A stretch of 64,000 nt of DNA, from positions 1 to 64,000 of the forward strand of contig CAMDPX010000002.1 of NCBI GenBank assembly GCA_945905295.1. Reading direction: 5' to 3'. Position 1 is the stretch's first letter. Every line of letters starts with the position of its first letter. Position numbers and translations under genes: made by a program. Shown here in pieces: positions 51,801 through 58,346 of this stretch. The notes beneath the pieces are model-generated. The model saw only the letters and a list, made by a program, of their open reading frames with translations. It was not told the origin of the DNA and made no database searches. Origin of the DNA: Planctomyces sp. SH-PL62 (lineage in GTDB: Bacteria > Planctomycetota > Planctomycetia > Planctomycetales > Planctomycetaceae).

Positions 51801-52364
51801 GAAACATTGAAGGGGACGCTCAAGCACGAACCAACTCGCCGCGAGAAGCTCAGCAGCGTGCTGTACCCGAAGGTCTTCGACGAGTTCGCTCAACACGTCG
51901 CGAAGTATTCCGACACCAGCATCTTCCCCACGCCGGTCTTCTTCTACGGCATGAACACCGGCGAAGAGATCTCGATCGACATCGAGTCCGGTAAGACGCT
52001 CATCATCAAGTACCTGACGATGAGTGAACCTCACGCCGACGGCTCGCGCAACGTCTTCTTTGAACTCAACGGCCAACCGCGCGACGTGACCGTCGTCGAC
52101 CGCTCGCTGGAACCGACCGAGAAACGTGCCGTCAAATCCGACCCCGCCGACGCGAACCAAGTCGGAGCCTCCATGCCCGGCATGGTCGTCACCGTCGCCA
52201 TCCAACCGGGCGACAGCGTCAAGAAGGGCCAAAAGCTCCTGACCGTCGAAGCCATGAAAATGGAAACGACGATTTCAGCAGAACGGGACGGCAAGATCGC
52301 TGACATACTCGTCAAACCGGGCAGCCAAGTTTCGACAGGCGATCTGCTGCTGAAGTTCGCGTGA
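48900..52364 (+). CDS. pyc: Pyruvate carboxylase
   Basis: A 1154-residue single-chain biotin enzyme that makes oxaloacetate from pyruvate, ATP and bicarbonate. The biotin carboxylase domain (~1-460) has IEKLLVANRSEIAIRVFRSA, HPGYGFLSENPKLAQAC, ATP-grasp AAHGGGGRGMRVVRDEADF, FFIEVNPRIQVEHTVTEEVT. The carboxyltransferase domain (~530-830) has LMTDTTFRDAHQSLLATRLR and PIHFHTHDTGGIQSASIL. The C-terminal biotinyl domain has VEAMKMETT with biotinylated Lys1120. The whole length matches the family, which favours pyruvate carboxylase over separate-subunit decarboxylases. It has an anaplerotic role and is monocistronic as far as can be seen. Confidence 0.97.
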   Translation: MSKIEKLLVANRSEIAIRVFRSAYELGIRTVAIYTHEDRFALHRFKADEAYQIGKKGEPIKSYLDIDAIIDICRQRGIDAIHPGYGFLSENPKLAQACADNGITFVGPSVEALHKLGDKTIAREIAQAAGVPVLSGSLRAIVDADEGLTLAKSLGFPVILKAAHGGGGRGMRVVRDEADFVAQYEQAKRESLSAFGSPDIFIEKFIQRARHIEVQLLGDQHGHLVHLFERDCSVQRRHQKVVEIAPAPNLDPKVREALCDAAIKIGKQVGYYAAGTVEFLVDADTNQFFFIEVNPRIQVEHTVTEEVTGLDVVKSQILIAQGEPLSNELIGINSQADVRTTGFAVQCRVTTEDPANNFLPDYGRVAHYRSAGGMGIRLDAGSAFSGAVVNPFYDSLLVKVTARGRRFVDALKRLDRCLAEFRVRGVKTNIPFLVKLLRHPTFQDGLCTTRFIDQTPELFQFPKRHDRATKLLTYLGEIIVNGNTLFGDQRPQPARREPAPVPDVSHLNAIPLGTRDRLHDLGPTKFAGWVREQKSLLMTDTTFRDAHQSLLATRLRTKDFLEIAEAYSRLCPQLFSLEMWGGATFDTSMRFLKECPWQRLADMRERIPNILFQMLLRASNAVGYTNYPDNVVREFVHESAECGMDVFRIFDSLNCIPNMKVAMDAVLSATPSHGVRPICEAAICYSGDITNPGRTKYSLKYYLDMAKLLEKMGAHILCIKDMAGLCKPRAARELVRALKQEIGIPIHFHTHDTGGIQSASILMAAEEELDIADAAMAPMSGGTSQPNLNSLSESLRFSPRETGLNSQHLDDIALYWKAVRQFYSPFESEQQPATTDLYSHEMPGGQYTNLYQQAKSLGLAGQWTEICKAYAQVNLMVGDIVKVTPSSKAVGDMALFMVANKLTPEAILDGGRELAFPESIIELLSGAMGFPEGGFPERIQQIILRDRKPFTTRPGETLPAADFDKVGETLKGTLKHEPTRREKLSSVLYPKVFDEFAQHVAKYSDTSIFPTPVFFYGMNTGEEISIDIESGKTLIIKYLTMSEPHADGSRNVFFELNGQPRDVTVVDRSLEPTEKRAVKSDPADANQVGASMPGMVVTVAIQPGDSVKKGQKLLTVEAMKMETTISAERDGKIADILVKPGSQVSTGDLLLKFA

Positions 52365-52440
52365 TGTTCCGCCGCGCGGTGCCTCCGCCGTCAACAACAC
52401 TCAAATTGAATCAATCAGAAGTGAGCCCTATGTTGGTGAG

Positions 52441-52869
52441 GTGAGCGATTTGCCAACACGACCACCAACGGCCAGCGAGCTACTTGCTGATCCCATCGTG
52501 GTACAAGCGTTGGATCAAGCCTGGGAAGATTCTCAGTCCGATGACCCGGCGAATCGGCATGAAGAAGGGGGCTGGATCTTCATGAATCTCACGACCGGCG
52601 AGCTCACAGCTCGCCGTGCCGCGAGAGGCGAACAAGCGGCAATTGATCTGAGTCAGCCACCGCGCGGTGAGGGGCTGGTTGTGGGAAAGTTTCATACTCA
52701 TCCCAATCCATCGAGCGAAGGTTGGGAGTCCGGTCCCAGCGAGTCCGACAGAATCGTGGATGATCGACATGGCGTGCCCGACCTGATTCGTGCCGACGAC
52801 GGCGTGTTTGTTTCGGGGCCGAACAGCCGCCGAGGTGGACTCGCGGGTGGATCGGGCTTTCCAAGCTGA
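52441..52869 (+). CDS. JAB/JAMM-like putative metallopeptidase
   Basis: A 142-residue protein from GTG 52441. EEGGWIFMNL (Glu41/42) plus VVGKFHTHPNPSSEGWESGP (His85, His87) and SESD (Ser100, Asp103) recreate the JAMM zinc-site order E...HxH...SxxD. The gap between HxH and SxxD is longer than in classical JAMM enzymes. The layout resembles the JAB-type (DUF4329-like) domains of polymorphic toxins. The next gene looks like an NTF2-fold immunity protein, so the two may be effector and protector. The product is soluble, with no secretion signal or delivery domain. The start codon is uncertain. Confidence 0.65.
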   Translation: MSDLPTRPPTASELLADPIVVQALDQAWEDSQSDDPANRHEEGGWIFMNLTTGELTARRAARGEQAAIDLSQPPRGEGLVVGKFHTHPNPSSEGWESGPSESDRIVDDRHGVPDLIRADDGVFVSGPNSRRGGLAGGSGFPS

Positions 52870-52895
52870 TACGATGCCCGTGAAGGAGACCAAGC

Positions 52896-53141
52896 ATGGC
52901 CACCACAGTGATTTCCCCTGGCGACAAAACGATCTCGTGCGACCAGGCCCTGAAGATTGCACGCACCGACGCCGAACGGGTCTATCGTGACCTGTCGCCG
53001 TATCGTATTAGCGTCGTCCTGGAGTCCGATGGTTGGCAGATCGATTACGTCTTGAAGGATGCGGCCTTGCAAGGAGGCGGTCCCCATTACCTCATCGACG
53101 ATCAGACCGGCGTCATCCTTTCCAAACGCTACGAGCAGTAA
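52896..53141 (+). CDS. Small protein, possible NTF2-fold immunity protein
   Basis: An 81-residue protein with AAGGAG 8 bases before the ATG. Pattern: ISPGDKTISCDQALKIARTD, then AERVYRDLSPYRISV, VLESDGWQIDYVLKD, GGGPHYLIDDQTGVILSKRY. The GGGP(H/Y).(I/V)ID..TG.I ending is what I recall for Imm-NTF2-type immunity families, and PepSY-like folds are another option. It starts 26 bases after the JAMM-like gene. The immunity role is inference. Confidence 0.6.
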   Translation: MATTVISPGDKTISCDQALKIARTDAERVYRDLSPYRISVVLESDGWQIDYVLKDAALQGGGPHYLIDDQTGVILSKRYEQ

Positions 53142-53269
53142 GACGAACTGCCTCCTTCACCATTGAACCCCAGCCTCTGGTTTCCGTTGCTTTGCAAATT
53201 CGATGCAACGGACAGCGGTGCCCTGAATCGTTTGCCGAACTCTCGAGCGGCCTCTTCCGGAGAACTGAA

Positions 53270-53944
53270 ATGAGAATTTGTGTCGGCCTGTTTTCGCTGT
53301 TGGCGTTCGTATTCGTGGTTGCTCCGCTGCGGGCCGAGGACAAGTCGCCCAGTGCGAAGTGGGAGAAAGACATTCAAGCGTTTGAGGCCGCCGATAAGCA
53401 GAATGCGCCGCCGACCGGAGGCGTGTTGTTTGTCGGAGCGTCAGGCATCAAGTTGTGGACCTCGTTGGAGAAGGACTTTCCGAATCATCGCGTCATCAAT
53501 CGTGGGTTCGGGGGCTCGCAGATTGCGGATGTCACGTACTTCGCGGATCGGATCGTCGTCCCCTACAAGCCGAAGCTGATCGTGCTGCAATCGGGGGGCA
53601 ACGACATCAACGCCGGTAAGACTCCCGAACAAGTGGCCGACGATTTCAAAGCCTTCGTCGCCAAAGTGCGAGCCGCTCTGCCGGAGACGCGCATTGCGTA
53701 CTTCTCGATGCAGCCCGCACCGGCGCGGTGGTCTCAGGCCGAGAAGCAGAAGAAGGGCAATCAGCTCATCAAAGAGCAGATCGCCGCCGGTAAGAACATG
53801 GTTTACATCAACGCCTGGGATGCGTTCATCGGCCCCGATGGGATGCCACGAGGCGAACTGTTCGTCGCTGACAAATTGCATCACAACGCGGAGGGCTACA
53901 AGGTTCGCGCGGAGTTGACGAGGCCGTATCTTGAGGACAAGTAA
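53270..53944 (+). CDS. SGNH/GDSL-like hydrolase, exported
   Basis: A 224-residue protein with signal peptide MRICVGLFSLLAFVFVVAPL ending near RAED. The SGNH blocks are GGVLFVGASGIKLWTSL (nucleophile Ser in GASG), RVINRGFGGSQIADV (block II Gly), IVLQSGGNDINAGKTPEQ (block III Asn) and ADKLHHNAEGYKV (Asp/His). It is an esterase or acetylhydrolase family of the GDSL platelet-activating-factor-acetylhydrolase type; the substrate is unknown. ATG 53270 has GGAG upstream. Confidence 0.9.
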   Translation: MRICVGLFSLLAFVFVVAPLRAEDKSPSAKWEKDIQAFEAADKQNAPPTGGVLFVGASGIKLWTSLEKDFPNHRVINRGFGGSQIADVTYFADRIVVPYKPKLIVLQSGGNDINAGKTPEQVADDFKAFVAKVRAALPETRIAYFSMQPAPARWSQAEKQKKGNQLIKEQIAAGKNMVYINAWDAFIGPDGMPRGELFVADKLHHNAEGYKVRAELTRPYLEDK

Positions 53945-54007
53945 ACGATCGTCCGACAGTGTCCGTTGCTCAAACACATGGAAAATCGTTCGTCACAGGA
54001 ACGACGC

Positions 54008-54364
54008 ATGAACCGAATTGATCCGAAGCTGGTGACGACATCCTTCTACTTTCCGGGCTATCGAATCCGCCAAAACATGGGCTTGGTTCGCGGGCTGGTG
54101 GTCCGGTCTTGCAGTGCCGCGGGAAACTTCAGCGCCGGGATTCAGAGTTTCTTTGGGGGCGAAGTCACGGCCTACCAGGATCTGTGCGAGAAGGCGCGAG
54201 CGGACGCCTACGACCAGATGCTCAAACATGCGAGCGAACTGGGAGCGAATGCCATCATCGGTGCGCACTACGATGCCACCGAGGTCTCGCCGGGCATCAC
54301 GGAGGTGCTCGCCTACGGAACGGCAGTCTTCGTCCATGCGTCCTCACATTCTGCTCCAGCGTGA
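54008..54364 (+). CDS. YbjQ/UPF0145 family protein
   Basis: A 118-residue protein of the YbjQ (UPF0145) family, often called heavy-metal-binding domain. Motifs are TSFYFPGYRIRQNMGLVRGL, VVRSCSAAGNFSAGIQSFFG, the helix LCEKARADAYDQMLKHASEL and GANAIIGAHYDATEVSPGIT. The fold is a pentameric beta-rich assembly. AGGA precedes ATG 54008. It sits between two hydrolase genes with short gaps. Confidence 0.9.
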   Translation: MNRIDPKLVTTSFYFPGYRIRQNMGLVRGLVVRSCSAAGNFSAGIQSFFGGEVTAYQDLCEKARADAYDQMLKHASELGANAIIGAHYDATEVSPGITEVLAYGTAVFVHASSHSAPA

Positions 54365-54374
54365 TTGGCACACC

Positions 54375-55670
54375 ATGCGAATGCTCGGTCTTATTCTCGT
54401 CGTCGTATTCGTTGGTCAGCAGGGAGACGCTGAGGAGTTCGGCTATCAGAAGGAAGTCGCCGTCCGCGAGGCGACTCGGCTGGATTGGGTCTTCGCAAAT
54501 GCGAACCAGAGCGTGACCAATCCTCCGGCTGAATGGTTGGAGGGCTACGACTCGACCAAGCAGCGGTACGAATTGTTCGTGCCGGCAGCGGCCAAAGCAG
54601 CGGTTCCAAAAACCAACGCCAAACTGAAAGGGAAGAATGCCGAGCCGGCGAATCCGGGATTGCCGCTGGTGCTGTTCATCTCGGCGGGAGATCAGCCAGC
54701 GGGTTGGAGCCAGCTTCAAACCGTCTGTCAGCAAAAGGGGATCGCCTTCGCGAGTCCCTACAACGCGGGCAACAACACCCCGATGCCGCATCGCATTCGG
54801 TTGCTGTTCGATGTGCTGGATGATGTTCGGCGAAGGCATCGCATCGACGCGGATCGGACCTACATCGCCGGCTTCTCCGGCGGCGGCCGAGTCGCTTGTG
54901 GGATCGCCTTCTCCTTGCCGGAGCTCTTTGGCGGAGTGATTCCCGTCTGCGCGAGCGGCGACCTACGTGAAGAACCGTGGCTGCGGCATCGCGTCATCGA
55001 TCGGCTGAGCGTTGCGCTGATCACCGGCACTGGCGACTTCAATCGCGGAGAAGTCGAACGCTTTCGAGGTCCAATGCTGGCCGACATGGGCGTTCGCACG
55101 AAGGTCACAACGGTCGACAAACTCGGTCACGGCATTCCCGATGCGAAGACGTTTGCGGAAGTGATCGACTGGCTCGATGCGGGCGCGGCCGATCGGCGGA
55201 AGGTAGCGGCGAAATATCCCGCCAGCCGCATTGGTTCGGACGCAACACCGACTCGCGACGAGTGGGCGAAATCATTGCTCACCGAGGGACAGTCGCGGCT
55301 GAAAGATGCCAAGACGCTGTACTCCGGCTTGATGCAGTTGCAAGGGACGATGCAGCGTTGGCCGGACGTGAAAGCGGCGGACGAGGCGAAGCGGATCCTG
55401 CTCGAATACGAAGCTCGCCCAGAGAAGCCGTGGGAAGAAGACGACATCGACGAGCAACGCCGCTTCTTGATCGCCCGCGCACGGGCCTTAGATGCGTACG
55501 CCACCGGCGAGTTGCCGCCGCAATACGCCAACCAGCGCAAGGACATGTTGGAAGCGGCCATCAATCTATGGCTGCTCGTCGTCCAAGACGGACAGGATGA
55601 CAAGGCCGTCGACGACGGCCAGCGACGCTTGCCGAAGTTGAAAGCCATGCTGATGGCGGAAGAAAAGTAG
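54375..55670 (+). CDS. Exported alpha/beta-hydrolase-like protein
   Basis: About 431 residues starting at ATG 54375 or 54381; signal MLGLILVVVFVGQQGDAEEF. The hydrolase-like core (~65-270) has PLVLFISAGDQPAGW, RTYIAGFSGGGRVACGIAFS (nucleophile Ser in GFSGGG), ALITGTGDFNRGE and DKLGHGIPDAKTFAEVIDWL (His). The C-terminal ~140 residues are helical and resemble no known domain. The substrate is unknown. It lies 10 bases after the YbjQ gene. Confidence 0.82.
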   Translation: MRMLGLILVVVFVGQQGDAEEFGYQKEVAVREATRLDWVFANANQSVTNPPAEWLEGYDSTKQRYELFVPAAAKAAVPKTNAKLKGKNAEPANPGLPLVLFISAGDQPAGWSQLQTVCQQKGIAFASPYNAGNNTPMPHRIRLLFDVLDDVRRRHRIDADRTYIAGFSGGGRVACGIAFSLPELFGGVIPVCASGDLREEPWLRHRVIDRLSVALITGTGDFNRGEVERFRGPMLADMGVRTKVTTVDKLGHGIPDAKTFAEVIDWLDAGAADRRKVAAKYPASRIGSDATPTRDEWAKSLLTEGQSRLKDAKTLYSGLMQLQGTMQRWPDVKAADEAKRILLEYEARPEKPWEEDDIDEQRRFLIARARALDAYATGELPPQYANQRKDMLEAAINLWLLVVQDGQDDKAVDDGQRRLPKLKAMLMAEEK

Positions 55671-55671
55671 A

Positions 55672-55792
55672 CCGGTCACTCCGAGGCTGTGAAAGAATTG
55701 ATAGCTGAACTCGCCAGAGTTCAGTTTTCTCGGCGAATTCCGAAGTCTGGCGACTTCAGCTACCCAAACCTTCACAGGCTCTCCGTGACCGG
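55672..55792. repeat. Compound palindromic element, CTCGCCAGAG type
   Basis: Imperfect outer arms CCGGTCACTCCGAGGCTGTG (55672-) and TTCACAGGCTCTCCGTGACC (55771-). Inside, CTGAACTC-gcca-GAGTTCAG and CGAAGTC-tggc-GACTTCAG form two further hairpins. It lies between convergent genes and could stop both transcripts. Confidence 0.85.
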
Positions 55793-55818
55793 AACGTTCA
55801 AGTCACGGAGTGACTCGT

Positions 55819-57147
55819 CTACTTTCGCTCCGCTTCGCGAAGCACCGGAATCGTGCAGTCGATGACCAGCCACGACAGAGCACAAAGCGCATAGACCACT
55901 CCAACGATCACAAACACCGGACGCCAACCGTGATGTTCGGCGACGTAACCGAAGACTCGCGGGGCCGCGATGAACGCGATGCCGGCGATCGTATTGCTGA
56001 ATGCAAACACGGATGCGGTAGCGCGGCCGCCGATGTCCGACACCACGCCCCAACTGGATGTCAGGCTCCAGTCGCCGAACAGCTTGATGAAAAATAAAAA
56101 CGTGCAGAACACATACGGCCGGTCATAGAACATCAGCGCGGCGAACATCAGTGCCGCCGCCATCCCCTTGCCAAGAAAGCCCACTCCGGAACGTGCCCAG
56201 CGGCGATTCCCCGTGCGGGTGATCCACAAATCATTCAGATGTCCGCCAACAATCCCGGCCAGCGCGCCGCCCAGCAGCGGCAGGGCCGAGTACAAGCCCA
56301 TCTTCTTGAACTCCAAGTGATGCACTTCCGAGAGAAATAACGGAATCCAGCTCAAATAAATGTTGTCTGCAAACGTGCTGAGCACGTTTTGCAGGCTCAG
56401 CCAAATCAGATTGAGCAGCGATCGCGGCGTCATCGACCGGAACATGGTCGCAACGCTCATGCGCTGTGGCGTGGCGACTGGCGATCCGGTGACCGGTGAA
56501 GTCTCCCCTTCGATCAGACGGACCTCGGCGTCGTTGACGCGCGGATGCTCGCGCGGTGAGTTCCGAAATATCGTCGCGAACAACAGCAAGTGGATGACGC
56601 CGACCGCCACGAGAATCCAGATCGCGGTGCGCCAATCGAACTTCAGCATGTCTACCAGCAGGACCGCGAACACCAGCCCGGAACTCAATGCTCCCAGCCG
56701 GCCGGCGAGGATGCCGACCGCACCTTGCATCGTCGTTCGCACCGCCGGTGGAAACCATGTCCGCGAGACACGGTTGAGGCACGCATACACCGCCGACTGG
56801 CCAGTCCCCAAAGTCACTTGGCCGAACCACAGGACTTTGGCCGAAGGTGCCCAAGCCATCAGCGCCAGTCCGCTGCACCAAACGGCGATCAACCCCGTGA
56901 GCACCAGATGCACGCCCACCGCATCGGCGGCGATCGCCAGCGGGAATTGAAACAGCGTGTAGCACGCCGCGAAGTCGCTATCAATCCGTCCCAGATCGGT
57001 CTTACTCAACCCCCATTCCTTCGGCAGCACCGGTTTGATGAACCCGAAGACGTAGCGATGCAGATACAGCAACGCCGAAGTCGCAAACGCCAAAGAGAAC
57101 ACGCTCCAGCGAACATTCGTCGGCACAGGCTGTTGAGCAACGGTCAC
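55819..57147 (-). CDS. Major facilitator superfamily transporter
   Basis: A 442-residue protein with about 12 spans. N-half motifs are LAFATSALLYLHRYVFGFIK, FAACYTLFQFPLAIAADAVG, VTLGTGQSAVYACLNRVSRT and WFPPAVRTTMQGAVGILAGR. The C-half has NLIWLSLQNVLSTFADNIYL, MGLYSALPLLGGALAGIVGG and HLNDLWITRTGNRRWA. It fits the ACS (anion:cation symporter, GudP/ExuT-like) group, which takes up sugar acids or other organic anions. GTG 57147 with GGAG 8 bases upstream is preferred; the frame upstream of it is inverted-repeat DNA. Confidence 0.9.
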   Translation of the reverse strand: MTVAQQPVPTNVRWSVFSLAFATSALLYLHRYVFGFIKPVLPKEWGLSKTDLGRIDSDFAACYTLFQFPLAIAADAVGVHLVLTGLIAVWCSGLALMAWAPSAKVLWFGQVTLGTGQSAVYACLNRVSRTWFPPAVRTTMQGAVGILAGRLGALSSGLVFAVLLVDMLKFDWRTAIWILVAVGVIHLLLFATIFRNSPREHPRVNDAEVRLIEGETSPVTGSPVATPQRMSVATMFRSMTPRSLLNLIWLSLQNVLSTFADNIYLSWIPLFLSEVHHLEFKKMGLYSALPLLGGALAGIVGGHLNDLWITRTGNRRWARSGVGFLGKGMAAALMFAALMFYDRPYVFCTFLFFIKLFGDWSLTSSWGVVSDIGGRATASVFAFSNTIAGIAFIAAPRVFGYVAEHHGWRPVFVIVGVVYALCALSWLVIDCTIPVLREAERK

Positions 57148-57182
57148 GGGGCGATCTCCATTGCCAATGTTGGAAGACAAAG

Positions 57183-57248
57183 GCCCGACGAATCGAAGGA
57201 GACGACGAATGAGGACCGGCATTCGTCGTCTCCTTCGATTCGTCGGGC
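57183..57248. repeat. Inverted repeat with GCCCGACGAATCGAAGGAG arms
   Basis: Perfect 29-nt arms at 57183-57211 and 57220-57248 with an 8-base loop. It lies 10 bases after the metallo-beta-lactamase stop and 35 bases before the MFS start, both on the minus strand. Confidence 0.97.
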
Positions 57249-57258
57249 TCCCCTCAAC

Positions 57259-58098
57259 CTACTGATTGATCTTCGGCTTCATTTGCTCAGCCAACGTTTT
57301 TCGGAACGCCTTCTGTTTTAGTTCGACATAGCCACGATAGCCGTCGGGATCGATGAACGGATTCTTCTCAGCGTCTTTCAAACGCTCGTGCTTGGCGATC
57401 ATGCCGTAGTACTCGCCGTGCGCTCCCAGAAAGATGTCACAGCGCAGCGATTTCAGAACCTCAAACGTCTTGGCGAAGTCGGCAGTGATCTCCGGATAGT
57501 CATTGTTGTCGACCAGTTGGTATCCCGGATTGACGTTGGGGCTGCCGATGACGACGACGTTGTAATTCTTGTCCCCCTCGGTGACGCGCCAGGCCCAGGT
57601 CGTGCAGCCGCGCGTATGGCCGGGCGTTAGCCGAGCCACCAGTGTCGTGCCGCCGAGTGTCACTTCCTCACGATCCTTGAGAACGCGATCCACTTCGCAC
57701 TCCTTCCAGCGGCTGTCCTCATAGAGGTACTGCCCCTTGCCTCCCGATGCGATCACACCATCGTCGCCGCGCATGACGTAGACTTTCGCCCCCGTCAGTT
57801 CTTTCAGCAGTGCGTGTCCGGCGACATGATCGGAATGAGCGTGACTCGCCAGAATGATCTTCATATCGCGCATCTTGAAGCCGAGCGACTCGACCGACGC
57901 ACGGATCAGCGGCACGGTTTCCTCGAAGCCGCTGTTGATCAGGATGTGCCCGTCAGGCGTCGTGATCAGATAAGTCGCCAACGCCTTCGAGCCAACGTAA
58001 TAGACATTGCCAACGACACGATGCCCCGGAAACGCATCGTCCGCGTGGGCCGAACGACAGAACAGCACCGCAATCGCGACGAGGATGAAAGTCCGCAT
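57259..58098 (-). CDS. Subclass B3 metallo-beta-lactamase-like hydrolase
   Basis: A 279-residue protein. ATG 58098 has GGGAGG upstream and gives the signal MRTFILVAIAVLFCRSAHAD. Zinc ligands are visible: SHAHSDHVAGH (His86, His88, Asp90, His91), TPGHTRGCTTW (His161) and FLGAHGEYYG (His227). The spacing and the C-terminal GAHGxYY region are those of subclass B3 enzymes such as L1 or THIN-B, rather than glyoxalase II. Periplasmic export fits beta-lactam hydrolysis, but environmental B3 relatives may have other substrates. Codon use matches the neighbours, suggesting an intrinsic gene. Confidence 0.88.
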   Translation of the reverse strand: MRTFILVAIAVLFCRSAHADDAFPGHRVVGNVYYVGSKALATYLITTPDGHILINSGFEETVPLIRASVESLGFKMRDMKIILASHAHSDHVAGHALLKELTGAKVYVMRGDDGVIASGGKGQYLYEDSRWKECEVDRVLKDREEVTLGGTTLVARLTPGHTRGCTTWAWRVTEGDKNYNVVVIGSPNVNPGYQLVDNNDYPEITADFAKTFEVLKSLRCDIFLGAHGEYYGMIAKHERLKDAEKNPFIDPDGYRGYVELKQKAFRKTLAEQMKPKINQ

Positions 58099-58177
58099 GA
58101 GTACGCCTCCCGGGATTCGAGTTTCGATCACAAACTTCGCGCGATCAGTGTATTGGGCCGGCACGGCGAATTCCCAT

Positions 58178-58262
58178 GCGCACACGGATGCGAGCGGCGC
58201 ACACGGATGGAAGCGGCCTCATTACTGTCTTCATCCGTGTGCGCCTCTCGCATCCGTGTGCG
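58178..58262. repeat. Inverted repeat, CACACGGATGCGAG family (copy 2)
   Basis: Arms at 58178-58209 and 58232-58262 with a 22-base loop; CACACGGATG occurs twice in each arm, as in copy 1 at 11791. It lies between the divergent metallo-beta-lactamase and DUF1553 genes. Confidence 0.93.
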
Positions 58263-58346
58263 AAGCCATCTTCTATTTCGAGACCAAAGACAACCCCGCG
58301 TTAGTCATTGCCAACTCACCAGCAACCGTTTGAAATCCCCGCCATC

